Origin: Bin80 sp965203305
GTDB lineage: Bacteria > Bacteroidota > Rhodothermia > Rhodothermales > Bin80
DNA: 64,000 bases
Direction of reading: 5' to 3'
Assembly (NCBI GenBank): GCA_965203305.1
Contig: OZ241874.1
Coordinates: forward strand, 434,001-498,000
Below, piece after piece: positions 26,001 to 32,663 of the stretch (its first letter is position 1; each line of letters begins with the position of its first letter). A program made the position numbers and the translations under genes. A model generated the notes under the pieces. That model did no database searches. It was not told where the DNA came from and was given only the letters and a program-made list of their open reading frames with translations.

Positions 26001-28345
26001 TGCTGCAGACAGTCGTCTTTGACGGCACGATGACCCCGGGGACCGGGAACTGGGACGGGACGCTCTACCTGAAGAGTGCCACCGGGGACGGCAAGGTGCT
26101 TACCGTGGACAGCCTGTCGGCCATGAAGGGATCGGTAGAAACCAGCAACAAGAAAGTGGTCATCATGGATGCGGTGTCCCTGAGTTCCGCCAAGATCTGG
26201 CCATACGCGGAAACGACAGAGTTCATGGGGGACCTCATGATCAGCGGGACCGGCGGGCTGAATACGGAATACAATGACGATGGTGACAAGCGGAGTGTGA
26301 TGATCCATGGAGACTTTATGCAGACGAAGGGGAGCTATACCAGTTCGAATAATGCGGGGGTGAAGCTGCATCCCATGACGACGAAGACGGTGATGGGGGA
26401 CCTGATGGTGGCAGCGGATGCGTCCCGATACGAGGGGGAAATGGCATCAGGCAACATGCCGAGTCTGATGGTGCATGGGGGCTTCCACTTTGCAAAGAAG
26501 GGAGATCTGAATGTGAAAGTGGAGTTCACAGGCAAGGAGGCGCAGGAAGTAATGACCGGGGACACGACGGCGTTGCACAGTGTCACGGTGAACAACGCAA
26601 AGGGGCTGCTGCTGAAAAGCCATGTCAAGCAGCAGAAGATGGCCACCCTGACGCTCCGGCAGGGGAAGATTCACAGCATGCCAATGGACAGCATGTTTAT
26701 GTGGACGGTGCAGAATGTGCAGGTGGAGCAGGAGCTCCGCGGCCGGAGTTCAGCACAGACAGGAGAGAAGTGCGGGGCGGACAATGACGAGGAGTGCAAG
26801 GCCACGATCCTGCGCGGCTCCCGTCAGTCGTATGCGGCCACCCTGGTGGTGCGGCACCTGCTGCAGGGGGTTTCTGGAGCAGGCTTTGCCAGCGGAGGCT
26901 ATCTGTTCCCGGTGGGAATGGAGAAGGGAGACATGTCCCACTATCGTCCGCTCATCCTGCAGCTGCCCTCCGACCTGATTGATACCACGGCGGCGACCGT
27001 GTCTCCAGTGATGGTGCCAGACGGAGCCATGCCGGCATGGCAGAACCTCACGGTTCCGACCGCAGGGGGCAGCCTGACCCTTGATGTGCATGCGGATCTG
27101 TTCTGGAAGGTGGATCTGGGGACGGAGTCGCTGCCCACGAATACGAACCTTCGGATCGCGGCGGCGGGGCTCCAGAATGTGGCGGATGCCAGCGGACTGC
27201 GGATCGTGCAGTGGGACTGCATGTGGAAGAATCCGAAGCTGGCGGGACGGCGTCCGGCGCAGGTGGAGGCAGGCTCCTTTGCAGTGAACGGGTATCTCAG
27301 CGGGGTGGTGAACCTGACGCAGGAGGGGATTGGGCTGGGGAGCTGTGCGATCTTCGGGATTGCGGCGAACGGGATTGAGAATCCGATTGACCAGGCCGAT
27401 CTGAGCGGAGGACGGGCAAACCTGCAGTTCATCCATAATGTGCCCCTATTGGGCCCGATCGACCTGCATCTGGGAGAGATTCAGATTGGTAGCGGAATCC
27501 AGTTCCGACATGCCACAGCCTACCGTCCGGTAGGGGCAGGAAGTCATGACCTGAAAATCCAGCCCGCTGGCGCACCGGCCGAGCAGGCGATCACCCAGAC
27601 GCTTCCCCTGGCGCATAATAAAAACTATGTGGTGATCGCCCACGGGAGTCTGGCGGAACCCATGCTCAAGGTGCTGGAAACCCGGATGACATCGCAGGTC
27701 GCAAACCAGGTGGATGTGCTGCTGGTGCACGGGTCGGCAGATCTGGGGGCGGCGCGCGTAGAGGTGCTGGATCCGGTGGATCCCATGACGGTGAACATGA
27801 CGCTGGCAGGAAACCTGATGCTGGACGATGCCACGCGGCGATACGCTTCGCTGAATCCCTCGCAGCAGATTTTTCGGGTGAAGTCCATGGACGATGAGGT
27901 CATGGAGGCCTATGAGATGGATCTGTACGGGTATGCGAACCAGACGCTGGTGCTGAACCTGTCCGGGATGCGGAATGATCTGACGATGCTGGGCGTAGAC
28001 AAGAACGGGATGATCATTCCGACAGTGGTAGTGACAGGAGTGGAGGAAGAAGGAGTTGAGCTTCCGACAGAGTTTGCGCTGCATGGCAACTATCCGAACC
28101 CGTTCAATCCGGGCACACGGATCCAGTTTGACCTGCCCGAGAATGCGCAGGTGCGAGTGCAGATTGTAGACATGCTGGGACGGGAAGTGATCACGCTGCC
28201 GGCGCAGGAAATAGAGGCAGGGGCGAACCGGAGCCTGGAACTGCATGCCACCAGTTTGGCAAGCGGAACCTACCTGTACCGGCTGATCGCGACCGGAGCC
28301 GAGCAGAGGCATGTGAAGACCGGATGCATGACCCTGGTGAAATAG
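23078..28345 (+). CDS. Giant surface protein 1 with DUF4397 and type IX-style sorting domain
   Basis: 1755 residues. Signal peptide MKHIQKMGGAGVVLLTLLCT, then TTFSVSAQ. Residues about 25 to 1250 are repetitive beta-strand sequence with many short V-x-G-x-L repeats (VTLGDLEIQDGTLTVKTLHV, ELTANKNVNVTESLILQGEL), suggesting a long beta-helix or beta-sheet stalk. Residues about 1446-1650 match DUF4397 (LQFIHNV, LVHGSADLGAARVEV). The end (ALHGNYPNPFNPGTRIQFDL, SGTYLYRLIATG) is a type A C-terminal sorting domain. A G8 tract at 23099-23106 lies within the signal-peptide codons and is in frame here. Likely a cell-surface or secreted adhesin-like protein. Two paralogues lie at 38593-46242 and 63675-64000. 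Confidence 0.85.
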   Translation: MKHIQKMGGAGVVLLTLLCTTFSVSAQTTRYIDPANGTWTGTCTSVDPANANGPCNLARAYALQSGSGDTFLIEVRHAGGTVTLSPPADSLEHPITFGAYKRGATAAVEGTLKFAGSQAFEITRAGQFKLHAKARAQFENVTLRRKTRKFGSFLTHNPRASSLVNFFVSDKESITITGTLTVDHSDAELARLTVSESFKLAGIRSPLRVRELTVNRGATLTIAEGMELHVPMRRGSSATDRKGLLIVDGVIEGAGKLQIRYEKKTSGQPSERGGTDDRFFHNSHEYMPGDGVDHTDCLRVTGSGRIRVQMVVGAAGNVCIDLQDMGSVAATGSINEPANRSGAFTLAADQDSITTDLIFRRAVMVDGDVEQWNDSRIVFEKEATIAGDVILSDTSNLQIHGETSFDTHHTPRTDDLSDNGTLVSVRRGVQMGTSGKYMCDYVTRRTDDKPRAMHIPGVQFAGVARIAGDLDVRSNNLTDGAAADTNPTAPSCAPRVLFLVPMARDQGPPAISLVSSVGGDLDVRADEDFGDKGRVYLDSDSLKTGSVMRRTAHSLRVGRSLVAQGNTIGMGYPATSGLDGMCTGNDVSLTFGNHIVLTGEAKSLVVSDATDGITLGALVTLGDLEIQDGTLTVKTLHVGPRAELTANKNVNVTESLILQGELSGELDEASTIKRLTYGSGATDVVKKVALTSMLDALAIHAGSGELRLDEVVKTKNLGLCSGTLSLVDAESTTDSTLHVTEHITVQNGILEKDTNDPGSISTDRAKTASINDRYILTYITPGKRTVTDALEWFDPRDVIVNHASAEITTSGNRSIVGKLTITKGQLMMDGMLTVGTSTLHRTDADATKVDNYSIIVAAGELHTEGQDVRVYGKVSVNGKSKLMTGGGDLHVLGRVSQGKYIGNTAQVTVEKDAMIHLGDGTLMLGPEDTSKRNNVKDNDRPDVLLTLTGSLTADIIKVPKGSKQTTIDASADSKMLQTVVFDGTMTPGTGNWDGTLYLKSATGDGKVLTVDSLSAMKGSVETSNKKVVIMDAVSLSSAKIWPYAETTEFMGDLMISGTGGLNTEYNDDGDKRSVMIHGDFMQTKGSYTSSNNAGVKLHPMTTKTVMGDLMVAADASRYEGEMASGNMPSLMVHGGFHFAKKGDLNVKVEFTGKEAQEVMTGDTTALHSVTVNNAKGLLLKSHVKQQKMATLTLRQGKIHSMPMDSMFMWTVQNVQVEQELRGRSSAQTGEKCGADNDEECKATILRGSRQSYAATLVVRHLLQGVSGAGFASGGYLFPVGMEKGDMSHYRPLILQLPSDLIDTTAATVSPVMVPDGAMPAWQNLTVPTAGGSLTLDVHADLFWKVDLGTESLPTNTNLRIAAAGLQNVADASGLRIVQWDCMWKNPKLAGRRPAQVEAGSFAVNGYLSGVVNLTQEGIGLGSCAIFGIAANGIENPIDQADLSGGRANLQFIHNVPLLGPIDLHLGEIQIGSGIQFRHATAYRPVGAGSHDLKIQPAGAPAEQAITQTLPLAHNKNYVVIAHGSLAEPMLKVLETRMTSQVANQVDVLLVHGSADLGAARVEVLDPVDPMTVNMTLAGNLMLDDATRRYASLNPSQQIFRVKSMDDEVMEAYEMDLYGYANQTLVLNLSGMRNDLTMLGVDKNGMIIPTVVVTGVEEEGVELPTEFALHGNYPNPFNPGTRIQFDLPENAQVRVQIVDMLGREVITLPAQEIEAGANRSLELHATSLASGTYLYRLIATGAEQRHVKTGCMTLVK
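23099..23106 (+). repeat. G8 homopolymer in the signal-peptide codons of surface protein 1
   Basis: Eight consecutive G residues, 21 bases after the first base of the ATG. With eight Gs the frame continues into the mature protein. Gain or loss of one G would end translation early. Confidence 0.8.
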
Positions 28346-28373
28346 TCACGCGAAGCGGTTCAGACTGAAACGG

Positions 28374-28406
28374 AGCACCCCGGTACGACAGGCGTATCGG
28401 GGTGCT
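28374..28406 (+). terminator. Stem-loop terminator after surface protein 1
   Basis: AGCACCCCGGTACG pairs with CGTATCGGGGTGCT across a short loop, 29 bases after the stop codon. It is followed by only a few T residues. The same hairpin follows the paralogues at 46271 and 63603. Confidence 0.7.
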
Positions 28407-28434
28407 TTGCGTTTGGGGAAGCAGGCTTGCGGAT

Positions 28435-28534
28435 TGGCTTCCTGACAAAATTCCGCATGATGGAGACATATCATTCCGGGAGTGCGTGCAGGCATATCAG
28501 ATCGGGTACAGGGATATTTTTGCAATAGCCTCTC
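28435..28534 (-). repeat. Dispersed ~100-bp repeat, copy R5
   Basis: On the minus strand it reads GAGGCTATTGCAAAAATATC, then CCGATCTGATATGCCTGCAC and GCACTCCCGG, ending GGAATTTTGTCAGGAAGCC. This matches the order of blocks in R1 and R3. It lies shortly after the terminator of surface protein 1. Confidence 0.6.
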
Positions 28535-28699
28535 AGGTCCCAATTCCAGAATGTGCTGAACACTGGGTGGGGTTATTTCCTTGGTGAACTATGCTCGCCC
28601 TCCACAGAGAAGTCTTCCGAATTTCCAGATAACCGACTGAATACCGGATCAAGACATGCTCTCATGGGGCTGACAACACAATGCAGCTTTCTTTTCAAG

Positions 28700-28999
28700 T
28701 ATGTAGTGTCTGTCCGAAAATTCAGAATATCGCCAATATATGCCGTTTCGAGAGCGTATGAGGAGTTTTTGGAGATATTTTGGAGTATTTTTCTTGGCGA
28801 AGATGGAAGCCCTTTGGCGGATTGGAGCATCAAATCCCCGAACAGCGTCCATAAACACGCAATCTTCGTGCAAGATTTCCCCGAATCTCTCATAGCGAAC
28901 GAGCATCTGAATCGTGCCATACATGACGCTGTGGGGCAAAATCCCCCTGAAATCCCCCGTATTGGGGGTTGCTGTGGATTTTCGGACAGACACTACATA
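28700..28999. mobile_element. MITE-like element with perfect 22-bp inverted ends
   Basis: 300 bp. The left end TATGTAGTGTCTGTCCGAAA (28700-28719, continuing AT) is the exact reverse complement of 28978-28999 over 22 bases. The outermost TA on each side could be a TA target duplication, as in IS630/mariner-type elements, or part of the repeat. No transposase fits inside. Probably a non-autonomous element or an internally deleted IS. Confidence 0.65.
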
Positions 29000-29028
29000 G
29001 CCGGCAATCGTCCGAATGGGAAATTTAT

Positions 29029-30514
29029 GGGAGTTATCCAGTAAAGTCCGCACAGGATGCAGGGAGAGAGAGTATTATCTCTCCAGTCCCATGTCTGTGT
29101 CCCGATCACTGTTGGAAGGGTCTCTGCCCGGTGGAGGTTCCTGACGAGAATTGTCTTTCTCCGATTTGTGTATCGTGGGGTCTTTTCTCTCCTCTTTTTC
29201 AGGAGAGGGACTGTCTGGAGTATGGTTTCCCGCTTTCTTTTGGGGACCCTCCGCCTCGGTATCCACCTCTGGCGACGGTTTTGACCAGGCCTGTTCCTGG
29301 GCTACATGTTCCTTCTCTACCAGCCATTCCCGTACCATGTAGTCCTGGAGAGAGGGGATCGGAATGCTGTATCGCAACCCCTTTCTGTACAGAACACCTT
29401 TCGACAGGGACCGCTCAAATCCGCTTTTCCCAATCGCCCGCTTGATCTCCTCATCTGTCAGTCCAATCTCCAGCGAAACATGCTGAAACAATTCCGCCAG
29501 TCCATTGAATTCATTATACGACAAGGTTTTCGTCCGGCCACGGTAGTATTCTCTGCGGTTTACTCGTCCTGTTTCCATAACGGAACACAACAGGTCCTCC
29601 GTCATCCGCCCGTGGTTGTCCTTGATTAGACGGGCAGCATTCCGTGCGTAGGAATCAACATGTCTCGGCCACTGGACTGTCTCTGTGGTGATCGTGTCTA
29701 TCCAGTGTGTGACATCTCCTGTCGCTTCCCCCACTTTCTTGAGCCAGTCCCGGATGATCAACCGCTCTTCCTCTTTCTCCAGTGGCTCCATATCAAACAT
29801 GCAGTTCTCTGCCATCCGGGATATACCCAGTGCTACAAATGCCTCTTCGGTCATCCCCAGTCCCCCAGCCAGCAGGATGACTGGCCTTCCTAGTTTGCCA
29901 TTGTGAATCTGATCCAGAAGATCGCTGACCTCATCTTTGTACGGTCCATTGATATTTTTGCTTTCTCCCATACGTTGGGCCTCGTCCAGAATTAACAGGA
30001 GTGGCTTCTTTATTTTCAAAATCACCCCTCGAGAAGTGTCCATCGTGCGGGTTTTTTTTGTCGTTCGTGACACATTTCCTCCGAGGGATGCCTCCCCGAA
30101 TTGCACTTTCCCGCCACCCCCGGTGGTTTTTTCTGTGATGATTTCTTTTTTCTTCAGCCCCAGGCATTCCGCCATTCTGTCCGGGTTCCAGAGGGCGGAG
30201 ATGGCAAGTTCTCGGACCTCCCACTCCTTTGCCTGTGCCTTCTTCCAGCATTCGGCCAGAAGTGCCGTTTTCCCGATCCCCGGCGGCCCTTGCACGATAA
30301 AGATGGTCCCTTCATTTTTTTCTTTGTCATCCACCAGCCTTTTCTCAAAGCTGTCCAGGATGGGGTTGCGACCGTGGAAGAAGGGGGTGGGGCCCCTGTC
30401 CGTGGATTTTCGTAGCGGATCGTCCTTCATTTCCTGTCGTAATCAGTCAAAAATAAGACTACCCTTCGGAGCAGAGTCTGTTCCCGCACTTGCGGATTTT
30501 GCCGGATAAATCCC
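29029..30514 (-). mobile_element. TIR-bounded ATPase unit E with 8-bp target duplication
   Basis: 1486 bp. The low end at 29029-29052 begins GGGAGTTATCC and ends AGTCCGCA. The high end at 30491-30514 begins TGCGGATTTTGC and ends GGATAAATCCC. They are 24-bp imperfect inverted repeats. Both are flanked by the same eight bases AAATTTAT (29021-29028 and 30515-30522), a perfect direct repeat expected of a transposition target duplication. The only gene is the minus-strand ATPase at 29075-30430; no transposase is encoded. Eight-base duplications occur in several DDE families (for example ISL3, IS1595, IS66), but I cannot assign the ends to one of them. Confidence 0.75.
29075..30430 (-). CDS. AAA-type ATPase family, copy E
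   Basis: 451 residues from ATG 30430. Visible: RGPTPFFHGRNPIL, Walker A GPPGIGKTAL, LLLILDEAQRMGES, IHNGKLGRPVILLAGGLGMT, TVQWPRHVDSYARNAAR, GVLYRKGLRYSIPIPSLQDY, and a charged tail ending SDRDTDMGLER. It belongs to the subfamily of D and F. The promoter-side leader (30431-30490) is nearly identical to that of D, and the end of the gene lies 23 bases inside the terminal repeat. Function unknown: the motifs support ATP binding and hydrolysis and a signalling or remodelling role, nothing more. Confidence 0.75.
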   Translation of the reverse strand: MKDDPLRKSTDRGPTPFFHGRNPILDSFEKRLVDDKEKNEGTIFIVQGPPGIGKTALLAECWKKAQAKEWEVRELAISALWNPDRMAECLGLKKKEIITEKTTGGGGKVQFGEASLGGNVSRTTKKTRTMDTSRGVILKIKKPLLLILDEAQRMGESKNINGPYKDEVSDLLDQIHNGKLGRPVILLAGGLGMTEEAFVALGISRMAENCMFDMEPLEKEEERLIIRDWLKKVGEATGDVTHWIDTITTETVQWPRHVDSYARNAARLIKDNHGRMTEDLLCSVMETGRVNRREYYRGRTKTLSYNEFNGLAELFQHVSLEIGLTDEEIKRAIGKSGFERSLSKGVLYRKGLRYSIPIPSLQDYMVREWLVEKEHVAQEQAWSKPSPEVDTEAEGPQKKAGNHTPDSPSPEKEERKDPTIHKSEKDNSRQEPPPGRDPSNSDRDTDMGLER

Positions 30515-30522
30515 AAATTTAT

Positions 30523-31121
30523 GGTCGAATCGAAATTCCAGAATCTGTCTGATCTTGCTCATGGATACTCGCCTTGTTGGCATGGTATTATGCTCTGTTT
30601 AGTGAGAAGAGCATAAAAGATCGGCATTGGAGCTTGAACCGGTACAATCGGTCCAAAGCCCGCAGACCTGCAGAAAACATATGCTGCCCGTGGAAAGGCT
30701 TGGAGCAGATGCTCCTCCCAGAAAGAGAGCGGAAATTCCACGGAATCCATGGCCCAGATCAAGCGGAATCTGCAACCAGACCGCCATTCGCTAGGCAGAC
30801 TCTCGGCGTACTTTGCCGGAAAAACGGTGCAGAACGAAGAGAAGAGCCGCCATGATCTGACCTGCGAAGTCGCTGGAACCTGTGGACTACGAAAAAATCA
30901 TTCCAAAAAAGGGGACAGGGGAGCTGTTGTCCGACTGTTGAACTACGCTATGGCAAACTAGCGCAGAAATCCATCTTGGGATAAGTACACACTAAAACAC
31001 GGGGCTGTTCCGCGTTCGTGCCGTTGCAGATTTTGCTGGACAATTCCCTGAACAAGGGAACCTGAAGTACTGTCTAGGTGTCCAAGCATAAAAGTTCTGC
31101 CACCGATCTCCTGTCTTCGCC
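30523..31121. other. Region between units E and F with one orphan terminal repeat
   Basis: About 600 bases with only short plus-strand frames (up to about 90 codons) that carry no motif I recognise. At 31025-31048 there is a 24-bp sequence (TGCAGATTTTGC, then TGGACAATTCCC) matching the right terminal repeat of the ATPase units, in an orientation that does not bound copy F. It may mark the remnant of another unit. Confidence 0.45.
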
Positions 31122-32555
31122 ATGTTCCGTACAAAACTTCCCGACCGGGACGAACCGCTTCCAGAAGAAGCGATGAGTGCGATTACAGGCTTTCTTGACC
31201 GAGGAGCAGCCAAATACTTCCACGGACGGAAGGGGATCCTCAGCAAGTTTGCGTATCGGATGGAAATTGCAGAGAGATCCAGGGGAGGAACCATACTTCT
31301 GGTTCAGGGGCCGCCTGGTGTGGGGAAGACGGCACTGCTGGCGAAATGTTGGGAAGAAGCAAAAAAGAAGGAGTGGGATGTGGCCCAGATCACCCCAAGG
31401 GACCTGTGGGACCCCGACCGCCTGCGAAAAACACTTGCCGTCAGCCCGGAGATCAGGGTTGTCGGGGGAGAAGGCGAAGCAGGGATAGAGAAGATTTGTG
31501 TTGCGAAGGGCAAAGCAGAAGTCACGATTGATCACCTCCCCCGCACGCCAATAGACATACTCAAGACAGAGGATACCCCCCTTCTGCTTATTCTTGACGA
31601 GGCCCAGCATCTGGGGGAAGATAGCAGGATAACGGGAGGGTACAAAGACGATGTCCGAGATCTTCTGGATCAGATTCACAATGGGAGGTTGGGGAAGTCT
31701 GTCCTCCTGTTATCTGGTGGACTGGGCATGACATCCAGGGCATTGAACAATCTGGGGATATTACGATCTTCCCTCAGATCCATCACAGACCTGGGTCCAC
31801 TGGAAGAAGAGGAGGAGCGGACGGTGATCAGAGAGTGGCTCAAAGAAGAGGGGGAGGCGAATGGAGACATGAAAGATTGGGTGGATGCGATTGCCAAAGA
31901 GACCTACAGGTGGCCCCAGCACATTATCGCGTACGCGGTGCCAGCCGCAGCCCATCTCAGAGAAAACGGCGGGGAGATGACAAAAGAAGGGCTGCTTTCT
32001 GTCCTGGAACAGGGGCGGGCAAATCGCTGGGCATATTATACAGGCAGAATGGAGGGGCTTGACGATGATCATATTGTCCGCTTGGTGGAGATGTTTCGTG
32101 ATACTCCCGTGGAGGAAGGGTTTCGGAAGCAAGATCTTGTGGCGGAGCTAGGCGAACCTGGGTTTGCGCAGGCGGTCTCCAGGGGTGTTCTTTATTATAG
32201 CAACCCCTTGTACACCCTTCCTATTCCGTCCCTGTATGACTGCCTGACAGAAAGAGCCACGCGAATTCAAGAGGCCACATTGCGCTACGGGCGGGTCAAG
32301 AAACAGAGACAGGCAAGTCGCCACCTTACAAGAGATGTTTCCGAGCAACAGCCGGAGTTGAAAGACCAGTCTGAGGCGGAGTGTTCCCAAAAGGGAGCGG
32401 GAAACCATACTCCAGACAGTCCCTCCCCCGAAAAAGAGGAGAGAAAAGAATCCACGATACTCAAATCGGAGAAAGGCAATCCTGGTCAGGAACCTCCTCA
32501 GGGCAGAGACCCTTCTAGCAGTGATCGGGACACAGACATGGGGATGGAGAGGTAA
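31122..32555 (+). CDS. AAA-type ATPase family, copy F (mosaic with D)
   Basis: 477 residues. LDRGAAKYFHGRKGIL, Walker A GPPGVGKTAL, Walker B LLLILDEAQHLGEDSRITGG, IHNGRLGKSVLLLSGGLGMT, TYRWPQHIIAYAV, GVLYYSNPLYTLPIPSLYDC, tail ending SDRDTDMGMER. The N-terminal half differs clearly from D, but from about base 32025 to the stop the DNA is nearly the same as D from 19285, so the 3' part was exchanged by recombination. A right terminal repeat stands at 32563-32586. No matching left end is found before the gene. Confidence 0.74.
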   Translation: MFRTKLPDRDEPLPEEAMSAITGFLDRGAAKYFHGRKGILSKFAYRMEIAERSRGGTILLVQGPPGVGKTALLAKCWEEAKKKEWDVAQITPRDLWDPDRLRKTLAVSPEIRVVGGEGEAGIEKICVAKGKAEVTIDHLPRTPIDILKTEDTPLLLILDEAQHLGEDSRITGGYKDDVRDLLDQIHNGRLGKSVLLLSGGLGMTSRALNNLGILRSSLRSITDLGPLEEEEERTVIREWLKEEGEANGDMKDWVDAIAKETYRWPQHIIAYAVPAAAHLRENGGEMTKEGLLSVLEQGRANRWAYYTGRMEGLDDDHIVRLVEMFRDTPVEEGFRKQDLVAELGEPGFAQAVSRGVLYYSNPLYTLPIPSLYDCLTERATRIQEATLRYGRVKKQRQASRHLTRDVSEQQPELKDQSEAECSQKGAGNHTPDSPSPEKEERKESTILKSEKGNPGQEPPQGRDPSSSDRDTDMGMER

Positions 32556-32562
32556 CCCCTCT

Positions 32563-32586
32563 TGCGGATTTTGCTGGATGAATCCC
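32563..32586 (+). repeat. Right terminal inverted repeat of unit F
   Basis: 24 bp starting TGCGGATTTTGC and ending GGATGAATCCC, seven bases after the stop codon, the same spacing as in unit D. The following bases (CAGCAAAAT at 32594-32602) can pair with ATTTTGCTG at 32568-32576, making a hairpin that could act as a terminator. Confidence 0.6.
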
Positions 32587-32663
32587 CAAATGACAGCAAA
32601 ATGCGGAGGAGACAAGTTCGGTCATGGTAAACAGTAAATTTGCGTGTGAGATACGGGAAGGGT

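Larger units (their letters stand above)
28346..29020. other. Gene-free region packed with repeats
   Basis: It contains the terminator, repeat R5 and the MITE-like element 28700-28999, and runs up to the 8-bp duplication flanking unit E. Minus-strand reading frames of 115-134 codons here are not supported by any motif. Confidence 0.5.

Noticed and set aside
25040..26371. A 443-codon open frame on the minus strand inside surface protein 1
   Set aside because: It is an antisense shadow of a GC-biased repetitive coding region. It has no start context or motif, and the sense protein has clear homology to its paralogue.
28573..29053. Minus-strand frames of 115 and 134 codons as hypothetical genes or a transposase remnant
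   Set aside because: They cross the ends of the MITE-like element and show no family motif.
30574..30961. Small genes between units E and F
   Set aside because: Two overlapping frames of 70-93 codons with no recognisable motif and no clear ribosome-binding site.
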